Shown here piece by piece: positions 6,823 through 11,642 of a stretch of DNA of 11,642 nucleotides. The stretch spans positions 1 to 11,642 of the forward strand of contig CAJGDH010000039.1 in NCBI GenBank assembly GCA_904502145.1, given 5' to 3'. Made by a program: the position numbers and the translations under genes. A model generated the notes under the pieces. The model was not told the DNA's origin. It saw only the letters and a program-made list of their open reading frames with translations, and searched no databases. Source of the DNA: an uncultured Eubacterium sp. GTDB taxonomy: Bacteria > Bacillota > Clostridia > Lachnospirales > Lachnospiraceae. Every line of letters starts with the position of its first letter. The stretch's first letter is position 1.

Positions 6823-7116
6823 CTACTCATCTTCAAACCCGTAATACAGATACATATTGTAACGGGCATTGGCCTCCTCGGTTGCTTTCTTTTCCTTCCA
6901 GGCATCGACCTCGCTCCTGATGGCCAGCATCTCGTCCACGATCAGCTGCAGGTCTTTAGGTTTGGTGTATTCCAGATAAGCGGTCATACGGTCGATGGAT
7001 TTAGGGCTTCCCAGATGGCCGGCGATCATGTCCCCCAGCTCCTTCGGAAATCCCAGTTCAGCCAGGGCTGCGATCAGGTCATCCCGGGACCTGGCCCAGA
7101 TCTTTCTATGGTCCAT
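6823..7116 (-). CDS. Small alpha-helical protein of unknown function in the Y-polymerase cassette
   Basis: I do not recognise this 97-residue protein. It is predicted to be mostly helical and soluble, without signal peptide, membrane segment or Cys. Visible features are a helical start (IWARSRDDLIAALAEL), the block LGSPKSIDRMTAYLEYTKP in the middle, a charged segment AWKEKKATEEANARYN that could form a short coiled coil, and an acidic end YYGFEDE. It lies 68 bases after the YolD-like gene and reads as the last member of the translesion polymerase cassette. The ribosome binding site is weak (GGGGGTG well upstream of the ATG). Ordered codon-like content and the operon position support a real gene. 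A regulatory or accessory role for the polymerase is inference only. Confidence 0.65.
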   Translation of the reverse strand: MDHRKIWARSRDDLIAALAELGFPKELGDMIAGHLGSPKSIDRMTAYLEYTKPKDLQLIVDEMLAIRSEVDAWKEKKATEEANARYNMYLYYGFEDE

Positions 7117-7144
7117 TCTTTCTCTGTTTCACCCCCGTCAGCAA

Positions 7145-7164
7145 ATGTCCTGAAAGGAGGACAT
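7145..7164 (-). promoter_or_regulatory. Hairpin between the YolD-like gene and the 97-residue gene
   Basis: ATGTCCT (7145-7151) and AGGACAT (7158-7164) form a 7-bp perfect stem with a 6-base loop. The flanks AGCA and TGCT allow an imperfect extension. There is no T-tract on the minus strand. It could be an mRNA processing or stability element that adjusts expression of the last cassette gene. Confidence 0.4.
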
Positions 7165-7184
7165 CATCTGCTCTATCCTGATTC

Positions 7185-7598
7185 TCATTCTTCTGCAGGT
7201 TCCAGGGAGATCATATCTCCAAAAGGAATCCGGGTTCCGTCTTCCAGGGTAAGGATCCTCCGGTACCGGTCCAGTTTCTTTACCCGGCCCGTGACCTCCA
7301 GACAGGCTCCCCCTTCCTTCCTCTCATCCGGCAGAAAATATACAACCTTCACCGGGGGGAAGTCTTCCATGCCGGTCATGATCAGCTGCAGGCCTTCGTT
7401 CAAAGCCTTCAGGTCATCTTCCGACAGTTCGGGCCTGCTGTCCACATACCTGGCTGCTTCCTCCACCTTGTCCTCATAGCCGGTAAGGGCGGAAAAAGGG
7501 GCAAACTGGGCGGCTCTTTTCACCAGGGACATGCGGGGATGATTTCTGGGTTCATAGTGGGGAAGATGAATGATATCTTCATAGTTTCCCTGACTCAT
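7185..7598 (-). CDS. YolD-like protein, partner of Y-family polymerase
   Basis: This 137-residue protein belongs to the YolD-like family, members of which are commonly encoded next to UmuC-type polymerases in Firmicutes. The defining block is HPRMSLVKRAAQFAPFSALTGYED near residues 20-43, preceded by YEDIIHLPHYEPR. After an acidic helical part, a C-terminal beta-rich segment (VKVVYFLPDER to RIPFGDMISLEP) resembles the small barrel seen in full-length family members. The ATG overlaps the polymerase stop as ATGA (7598-7595) and has a strong AGGAGG nine bases upstream, so translation of the two is coupled. Function in the family is not firmly established; a role as accessory or regulator of translesion synthesis is the common inference. 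Confidence 0.85.
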   Translation of the reverse strand: MSQGNYEDIIHLPHYEPRNHPRMSLVKRAAQFAPFSALTGYEDKVEEAARYVDSRPELSEDDLKALNEGLQLIMTGMEDFPPVKVVYFLPDERKEGGACLEVTGRVKKLDRYRRILTLEDGTRIPFGDMISLEPAEE

Positions 7599-9100
7599 GC
7601 CTTGTGCCCTCCTACCTGCTCGTTTCTCTCCCGGCCGGTGGCACCTTCCTTGAAATTGGTCCCTTTCAGGATGGCGTTCTTTCCGTACTTTCCCTTGATG
7701 GAAAGCATGGCTTCCTGGAGCTTGCGTTCCTTTCCGGACTCCTCCTTCTCCCGCTGCTTGTTCTCCTGAAATGCCCGGTAATCCGTGAAGAGGTCAAGCT
7801 GTTCATAGACGGGTTCCGCTGCCTTTTCACTGTCCTCTCTTACCACATGGTTGGCGGAGATGTTGATCCTCCGCACCAGAAGGTCCGGATCCACGATCCG
7901 GTCATACAGGTCCAGGACGGCATCACAGATCATCCTGCCGGAGGAGGTCAGTCGGGGAAGATTGACTGTCCCGTGGGCATGGCGGGGCACCTGCCTTCCG
8001 TACCAGTCATCCTTGATCTCCCCTTTATATTTCCTGCGGAGATCAGGATCATCCAGATTGACCCGGTCGTAACCCACGGTCAGGACCAGCTGGTCCGTGA
8101 CCAGTCCTTTGGCCACCAGGTTGAGGGCCGTCGCATCCGCCATCTCATGAACCACATTTCTTGCCTTGGCAAAGTCATATGGGGCCATCAGCACCTGTCC
8201 CGAGCTGGTGGAATTATTCTCCGGCTGATAGGATTTCACCAGGTCCATGGTACAGGGTTCCCACCCCCAGGCATGGTCGATCAGAAGCTCCGCGTTGACG
8301 CCGAAGAGACGGTAGAGAAGATCCTCATCCTCCAGGGAGTATCTGGCGATGTCTCCCATGGTATACATGCCGTGTTCATTGAGCTTTTTGGCATAGCCTT
8401 TACCCACCCGCCAGAAATCCGTCAGAGGCTGATGGTTCCAGAGCTGCCTGCGGTAGCTCATCTCATCAAGCTCCGCGATCCGCACACCGTTTTTATCCGG
8501 CTCCACGTGCTTGGCCCCGATATCCATGGCGATCTTGGCCAGATAGAGGTTGGGGCCGATGCCGGCGGTGGCCGTGATCCCGGTCTCCTCAAGGACGTCC
8601 CGGATCATGCGCATGGCCAGCTGACGGGCCGTCATCCCGTAGGTCTTCAGGTAGCCGGTGGCATCGATCAGGACCTCATCGATGGAATACACATGGATAT
8701 CCTCCGGGGAAATGTACTTCAGGTAGATATTATAGATCCGGGTACTGTATTCCATGTACCAGGACATGCGGGGAACAGCCACGATATAATCAAGCTCCAG
8801 GGAAGGGTCAGCAGCCAGTTCCGGCGCTGAGTCCGACTTCCCGGTAAACCTGTGCCCCGGGGCCATCCTGAGACGGTCCCGGTTGATCTTCTTCACGGCG
8901 CTGACCACTTCAAAGAGGCGGGCTCTCCCGGAGATGCCGTAGGCTTTAAGGCTGGGGGAGACCGCCAGACAGATGGTCTTCTCCGTCCTGGACCGGTCCG
9001 CCACCACCAGGTTGGTGGTCAGGGGATCCCTGTCCAGCTCCCGGCACTCCACCGAGGCATAGAAGCTCTTCAGATCAATGGCGATGTAGGTATGTTCCAT
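7595..9100 (-). CDS. Y-family DNA polymerase (UmuC/DinB-like, translesion synthesis)
   Basis: This 501-residue enzyme inserts nucleotides opposite damaged DNA bases. Catalytic carboxylates are visible: Asp9 in AIDLKSFYASVE and Asp141/Glu142 in YSIDEVLID. Tyr14 is the likely steric gate that excludes ribonucleotides. The helix-hairpin-helix thumb region is seen around FWRVGKGYAKKLNEHGMYTMGDIA (229-252) and the little-finger domain follows to about residue 420. QLDLF at 434-438 is a good beta-clamp binding motif. The tail beyond it (about 440-501) is basic and charged, with the family-typical ending KYGKNAILKGTNFKEGAT. The start ATG 9100 has AGGAG five bases upstream, and that site overlaps the stop of the preceding PPOX gene. 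No CGAAC-N4-GTTCG type SOS box was seen upstream, so LexA control is not supported by the local sequence. Confidence 0.93.
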   Translation of the reverse strand: MEHTYIAIDLKSFYASVECRELDRDPLTTNLVVADRSRTEKTICLAVSPSLKAYGISGRARLFEVVSAVKKINRDRLRMAPGHRFTGKSDSAPELAADPSLELDYIVAVPRMSWYMEYSTRIYNIYLKYISPEDIHVYSIDEVLIDATGYLKTYGMTARQLAMRMIRDVLEETGITATAGIGPNLYLAKIAMDIGAKHVEPDKNGVRIAELDEMSYRRQLWNHQPLTDFWRVGKGYAKKLNEHGMYTMGDIARYSLEDEDLLYRLFGVNAELLIDHAWGWEPCTMDLVKSYQPENNSTSSGQVLMAPYDFAKARNVVHEMADATALNLVAKGLVTDQLVLTVGYDRVNLDDPDLRRKYKGEIKDDWYGRQVPRHAHGTVNLPRLTSSGRMICDAVLDLYDRIVDPDLLVRRINISANHVVREDSEKAAEPVYEQLDLFTDYRAFQENKQREKEESGKERKLQEAMLSIKGKYGKNAILKGTNFKEGATGRERNEQVGGHKA

Positions 9101-9109
9101 AAATCTCCT

Positions 9110-9502
9110 TTAGAAGGTGATTACCTCCGGGGCTTTGGTAAAGGAAGAAAATGTAGCGGTGGCATCCTTGAAATAGAATACTTCCGTATTTCCGTCATCG
9201 GGGGAATACATGGCCTTCAGATCCGGATAGGCATCCAGCATGGAAACCTTGGCCTCAAGGCGGTCATCCTCCACCAGCTGACCGGCCACACGGAGCCACT
9301 CTCCGTTCTTGAACGCGCAGATCTCCACCTTGGGGTTGGCATGGATCTGTTTGGATACGTCCTTCACTTTTCCGGTCTGGATGTAGAGTTTATCCTCGAA
9401 GACATGGGCTGTGCCGAAGGGTCTTACCCTGGGCTGGTCACCATCGATTGTTGCCAGATAATAAACCCCGGCTTCTTTTAAGAATTCTGCTACTCTTTTC
9501 AT
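9110..9502 (-). CDS. Pyridoxamine 5'-phosphate oxidase-fold family protein
   Basis: This 130-residue protein has the short split-barrel layout of PPOX/NimA-like flavin-binding proteins: an opening helix (VAEFLKEAGVYYLATIDGDQPRVRPF), the strand pair DKLYIQTGKVKDVSKQIHANPKVEICAF, then EWLRVAGQLVEDDRLEAK and a C-terminal strand EVFYFKDATATF. Family members bind FMN, F420 or heme, or have lost the cofactor; the ligand here cannot be decided. The ATG has a clear AAAGGAG. It ends nine bases before the polymerase start, with the polymerase ribosome binding site adjoining its stop codon, so the two are co-transcribed. A functional link to DNA repair is not obvious, and the pairing may reflect shared stress expression. 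Confidence 0.85.
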   Translation of the reverse strand: MKRVAEFLKEAGVYYLATIDGDQPRVRPFGTAHVFEDKLYIQTGKVKDVSKQIHANPKVEICAFKNGEWLRVAGQLVEDDRLEAKVSMLDAYPDLKAMYSPDDGNTEVFYFKDATATFSSFTKAPEVITF

Positions 9503-9516
9503 TTTTTCTCCTTTCC

Positions 9517-9533
9517 GGCCGGTTTATACGGCC
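9517..9533 (-). promoter_or_regulatory. Small GC-rich hairpin just upstream of the PPOX ribosome binding site
   Basis: GGCCG (9517-9521) and CGGCC (9529-9533) form a 5-bp stem with a 7-base AT loop. On the minus strand it ends a few bases before AAAGGAG. It could affect ribosome access or be chance. TATAAA in its loop might also serve as a -10 box, but no good -35 was found. Confidence 0.25.
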
Positions 9534-9549
9534 ACTGTATTAAATCATG

Positions 9550-9571
9550 AATTGCGCAAAAAGCCGCAATT
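9550..9571 (-). terminator. Weak stem-loop after the carbonic anhydrase gene
   Basis: AATTGCG (9550-9556) pairs with CGCAATT (9565-9571) around an 8-base loop, starting eight bases beyond the carbonic anhydrase stop. No proper T-tract follows on the minus strand, so read-through into the PPOX-polymerase genes is likely. It may be a leaky terminator. Confidence 0.35.
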
Positions 9572-9578
9572 GTTTTCT

Positions 9579-10109
9579 CTATCCGATCCATTCCACCTGT
9601 CCTGAGACGATATCATAGACCGCGCCGGATATCTCCACTTTGTCGATCTCCGGATGCAGGGCGAAATCCCTGGTCAGCCTGTCCATGGCATGAATCACAT
9701 TTAACCGGCAGGCCTTGTCCGGGTCCTTCTCGCTGCCGACGGCCTCCTGGATGTCTTCCGTGATAAAACGGACAAAGCCGTCACCGTGTCCGCTTAAGGC
9801 CGCACTGACGGCGCCGCAGCCGGTATGACCCAGGACGATGATCTGGTCACAGTCCAGGTGGGACGCAGCATACTCTATACTTCCCAGCTGGTGGTTATCC
9901 AGTACATTTCCTGCCACACGGATCACAAAAAGATCCCCGATCCCGGCGGAAAAGATCTGCTCCGGGATAACCCTGGAATCGGAACAGCAGATCACAATGG
10001 CGTAGGGATGCTGCCCTTCCTTTGCCGTTCTTTGGCGCAGGTCCGCGGAAGATGTACGCAGGAAATCTTCATTTCCTTTTTTCAGGCGTTCTCTGATCTT
10101 GATATTCAC
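9579..10109 (-). CDS. Beta-class carbonic anhydrase
   Basis: The enzyme interconverts CO2 and bicarbonate in the cytoplasm. With the GTG start at 10109 it has 176 residues. The zinc site is complete: Cys42 and Asp44-Ser-Arg46 in VICCSDSRVIPE, then His95 and Cys98 in VLGHTGCGAV. RVAGNVL, followed by SIEYA, matches the family core. The length is in the usual range for short bacterial beta enzymes. The reading frame stays open to a TTG at 10124, but that TTG forms part of the TTGGAGGG ribosome binding site, which lies seven bases ahead of GTG 10109; GTG is therefore the better start. The gene has its own promoter (10195-10223) and a leader of about 80 bases with a stem-loop structure. It is divergent from the DUF434 gene. 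Confidence 0.93.
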   Translation of the reverse strand: MNIKIRERLKKGNEDFLRTSSADLRQRTAKEGQHPYAIVICCSDSRVIPEQIFSAGIGDLFVIRVAGNVLDNHQLGSIEYAASHLDCDQIIVLGHTGCGAVSAALSGHGDGFVRFITEDIQEAVGSEKDPDKACRLNVIHAMDRLTRDFALHPEIDKVEISGAVYDIVSGQVEWIG

Positions 10110-10116
10110 CTTTATA

Positions 10117-10124
10117 CCCTCCAA
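10117..10124 (-). promoter_or_regulatory. Ribosome binding site deciding the GTG start of carbonic anhydrase
   Basis: On the minus strand TTGGAGGG ends seven bases before GTG (10109-10107). An upstream TTG start at 10124 would place this strong site inside the coding region, so the GTG start is preferred. Confidence 0.75.
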
Positions 10125-10129
10125 TCTGA

Positions 10130-10175
10130 CCGGAAAACCGATGGGGCTGAAGTCCCCGATCCGTCACTGATCCGG
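10130..10175 (-). promoter_or_regulatory. Structured leader of the carbonic anhydrase mRNA
   Basis: An outer stem CCGGA/TCCGG (10130-10134 with 10171-10175) encloses an inner stem, GATGGGG (10140-10146) paired with CCCC-G-ATC (10154-10161) with one bulged base. The inner loop is seven bases. The outer stem lies five bases from the ribosome binding site at 10117-10124. It does not match a riboswitch class I recognise. Translation control by this hairpin is inferred. Confidence 0.4.
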
Positions 10176-10194
10176 CTTCAAAAGTCATATAAAC

Positions 10195-10223
10195 ATTGTA
10201 ATTCTTTTATAACAATTTCGCAA
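10195..10223 (-). promoter_or_regulatory. Sigma-A-type promoter of the carbonic anhydrase gene
   Basis: On the minus strand, -35 TTGCGA (10223-10218) and -10 TACAAT (10200-10195) are separated by exactly 17 bases. Transcription would start near 10188, giving a leader of about 80 bases before GTG 10109. Confidence 0.6.
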
Positions 10224-10289
10224 TATTTGGCCTGTGTACAAAAGTGTCATTTTTCGTGATTTTTCTGCCCTTTTTGTAGCTGAGGGAAA

Positions 10290-10318
10290 TTTACAGACGG
10301 GGGTTTTTGTGTTAACAA
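10290..10318 (+). promoter_or_regulatory. Possible promoter of the DUF434 gene
   Basis: TTTACA (10290-10295), a 17-base spacer, then TAACAA (10313-10318) is the best pair seen upstream of ATG 10335. The -10 is poor and the leader would be very short, so this is tentative. The rest of 10224-10334 is AT-rich with no other clear signal. Confidence 0.25.
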
Positions 10319-10334
10319 TATATATATAAGGATA

Positions 10335-11072
10335 ATGCAATCAAAGGAAATTTTTATTATGCCGGATGTCGTAAAAAGGGGCTATTCTCCCAAAGATTTT
10401 GAAGAATTTCATAAGCAGGCGGACAAGCTGGCCGCTGCCGGCCGGGACCTCTTCTATCTGGTCAACAGAGGTTACCCTGTAAAGGCCGCCTCCGTGTTTA
10501 TCGGCAACCATTACATGCTGTCCGAACGTCAGCGTCTGGCCCTGGTGAGGACCGTCGCCACGGAGGACTCCCTGCGCTCCAGGAAGGCAAAAGAAAAAAC
10601 CAGGCTGGAACCTGGTTCTGTGGTCTTTATCGATTGTTTCAACACCATCATTTCCCTGGAGATCGCTTTCTCCGGTTCTACCCTGCTCAGATGCATGGAC
10701 GACACCATCAGGGACCTCGCCGGCCTGCGGGGGACCTACCGCCTGATCGACAAGACTGACCCCGCCATCCTGACCATCCGGAAGGTTCTTGAGGAGGAAC
10801 AGGCAGGCACGGCACATTTCCTGATCGATGCCCCCGTTTCCAATTCCGGCAGGCTTAAAGCCAGGATCGCCGGTCTCTTTGAAGGGTCATCTGTCAGGAC
10901 CGAATTCTCTGTCATCAGGGACGTGGACCGGACACTGTACGACAAAGAAAATGTCATCTCCTCCGACGGGGTGGTTCTGGACCACTGCCGGTCCTGGTTC
11001 AATCTGGTGGCCAGAGGGATCCGTGCGGAGCTGGGGGACTACCCTTATGTCGAGATCATGGCCCGGAACTGA
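10335..11072 (+). CDS. DUF434 domain-containing protein
   Basis: This 245-residue protein of unknown function is recognised by the DUF434 N-terminal helical region: LAAAGRDLFYLVNRGYPVKAAS (32-53), then FIGNHYMLSERQRLALVRTVA (55-75). The second half is alpha/beta with conserved acidic points: VVFIDCFNTIISLE (Asp100, Asn103), AFSGSTLLRCMDDTIRDLAGLRGTYR (111-136), FLIDAPVSNSGRLK (Asp165) and ISSDGVVLDH (Asp211, Asp216). The pattern of Asp at strand ends is reminiscent of PIN/NYN-like metal-dependent nucleases; this is inference from motif shape. There is no signal peptide. ATG 10335 has AAGG close upstream; ATG 10359, with AAAGGA ten bases upstream, is an equally possible start that removes eight residues. 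The gene ends against the 18-bp repeat, with no terminator seen. Confidence 0.8.
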   Translation: MQSKEIFIMPDVVKRGYSPKDFEEFHKQADKLAAAGRDLFYLVNRGYPVKAASVFIGNHYMLSERQRLALVRTVATEDSLRSRKAKEKTRLEPGSVVFIDCFNTIISLEIAFSGSTLLRCMDDTIRDLAGLRGTYRLIDKTDPAILTIRKVLEEEQAGTAHFLIDAPVSNSGRLKARIAGLFEGSSVRTEFSVIRDVDRTLYDKENVISSDGVVLDHCRSWFNLVARGIRAELGDYPYVEIMARN

Positions 11073-11082
11073 TCCCCCTCTG

Positions 11083-11154
11083 GGCTTACAGTTGTCTCCA
11101 GGCTTACTGTTCTCTCTGGGCTTACAGTTGTTTCAGGGTTTACAGTTGCCGCAG
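11083..11154 (-). repeat. 18-bp tandem repeat, four copies, derived from the nuclease 3' end
   Basis: The units 11083-11100, 11101-11118, 11119-11136 and 11137-11154 share the core GGCTTACAGTTG with exact 18-base spacing; the first and third agree at 15 of 18 bases. Read on the minus strand in the nuclease frame they give CGNCKP, stop-NNCKP, RENSKP and GDNCKP. The unit nearest the gene body is its real C-terminus; the stop codon TGA (11135-11133) begins the next unit, where the other units have AGA or GGA. Confidence 0.8.
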
Positions 11155-11642
11155 GGCTCATAACCCTGTCCCATAATGGTCTCCCGGCTGTCATGGGAGA
11201 TGGCCTTGTTTTTCTCCTTCATATCCTTCACACTGTCGCAGGAAGGAAGATGGAACTTTTGGGTGTTGGTGTTGAGGACATAATAATCCTCCTGAGCCGC
11301 CGTGTCAGACCCGCCTTCGGCGGAATCGGAAGCCGCATCGGCTGAGTCCGGATTGGATTTATCTCCGGCGGAATCGGGATCATTCCTCTCCGCGGCGGTC
11401 TCTTCTTTGGAAGGATCCGCATAATTCAGGTCCAGGCTGTTGTCCCCTGTTTTATAATCGATCAGGATCCCGGGCTGGACATTGTAGGCATAGATGTTGT
11501 AGCAGATTGCCTTTCCCTTGTCTTCCACCGACATTGCTTCCATGAAGACACCGGAAGCCAGAAGATTGTCCCCTTCAAATACCGGGGTCACCCGGTAGAG
11601 GACGTGATTGCCGGTGGCCCGGACATAATCCAATACCATCAG
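11133..11642 (-). CDS. DNA/RNA non-specific endonuclease, C-terminal part (5' end outside window)
   Basis: The frame is open to the window edge, so 169 residues are seen and the N-terminus (expected signal peptide and catalytic core) is missing. The segment VLDYVRATGNHVLYRVTPVFEGDNLLASGVFMEA and the following YNVQPGILIDYKTG match the end of the secreted DNA-entry-type non-specific nucleases. A low-complexity linker rich in Ser, Asp, Ala and Glu follows (about residues 75-118 from the first visible Met). The last domain, YVLNTNTQKFHLPSC to EPCGNCKP, has the Ada-like His/Cys arrangement (HLPSC, CGNC) often appended to these nucleases and to MBL-fold hydrolases in Clostridia, and probably binds zinc. 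The internal ATG at 11639 is not the start. The gene is convergent with the DUF434 gene, and its final six codons are the first unit of a tandem repeat that continues past the stop. Confidence 0.85.
   Translation of the reverse strand: MMVLDYVRATGNHVLYRVTPVFEGDNLLASGVFMEAMSVEDKGKAICYNIYAYNVQPGILIDYKTGDNSLDLNYADPSKEETAAERNDPDSAGDKSNPDSADAASDSAEGGSDTAAQEDYYVLNTNTQKFHLPSCDSVKDMKEKNKAISHDSRETIMGQGYEPCGNCKP

Noticed and set aside
7604..8830. A 408-codon open frame on the plus strand
   Set aside because: It lies entirely opposite the Y-family polymerase gene, whose motifs and ribosome binding site are clear. The plus-strand protein shows no domain and looks like an antisense by-product of GC-rich codons.
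8852..9481. A 209-codon open frame on the plus strand
   Set aside because: It is antisense to the start of the polymerase and the PPOX gene, with no recognisable motif or ribosome binding site.
9503..9578. SOS box upstream of the polymerase cassette
   Set aside because: No CGAAC-N4-GTTCG or close variant is present in this gap.
10887..11132. Extended nuclease reading frame past TGA as a genuine longer protein
   Set aside because: After the three extra repeat units the frame runs antisense through the DUF434 gene to a stop near 10887 with no recognisable domain, so only the repeat itself is worth noting.
11083..11154. CRISPR-like array
   Set aside because: Units are 18 bases, contiguous without spacers, and match the coding end of the adjacent gene; no cas genes are present.

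Overview
The window looks like chromosomal DNA from a low-to-mid-GC Gram-positive anaerobe, most likely a Clostridia/Lachnospiraceae-type bacterium. This is an inference from several traits: purine-rich AGGAGG-type ribosome binding sites, FeoB followed by a small Cys-rich membrane protein, a Y-family polymerase paired with a YolD-like protein, a DUF434 protein, and a secreted-type nuclease ending in an Ada-like Cys motif. No tRNA, rRNA, CRISPR array, transposase or phage gene was seen.

Layout. (1) Positions 1-1048, plus strand: the 3' end of feoB (ferrous iron permease) and a FeoB-associated Cys-rich membrane protein. A perfect 14-bp inverted repeat separates them, and a strong bidirectional terminator follows at 1107-1158. 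(2) Positions 1222-6806, minus strand: four tandem paralogous secreted right-handed parallel beta-helix proteins, transcribed from 6806 down to 2043, followed by a cytoplasmic amidohydrolase of the sugar-lactone/PDC-hydrolase type. Two of the junctions overlap by start and stop codons, so this part reads as one operon. (3) Positions 6823-9502, minus strand: a tightly coupled cassette of a PPOX-fold flavin-type protein, a Y-family (UmuC/DinB-like) DNA polymerase, a YolD-like protein and a 97-residue protein of unknown function. (4) Positions 9579-10109, minus strand: a beta-class carbonic anhydrase with its own recognisable promoter and a structured leader. (5) Positions 10335-11072, plus strand: a DUF434-family protein, divergent from the carbonic anhydrase. 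(6) Positions 11133-11642, minus strand: the 3' end of a DNA/RNA non-specific endonuclease with an Ada-like C-terminal Cys motif. The short gap between its stop and the DUF434 gene is filled by an 18-bp tandem repeat that echoes the last six codons of the nuclease.

How the genes work together. The feo genes import Fe(II). The polymerase cassette is a translesion-synthesis module. The most unusual block is the four-copy family of secreted beta-helix proteins. They have no wall anchor and no recognised catalytic family, and the last copy is translationally coupled to a predicted lactone or amide hydrolase. A polysaccharide- or cell-envelope-directed function is possible but unproven. The other candidate novelties are the C-terminal codon repeat beside the nuclease gene and the leader structures upstream of the carbonic anhydrase and the small Feo gene. 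No gene-free stretch exceeds 300 bases; the longest runs from 10110 to 10334.
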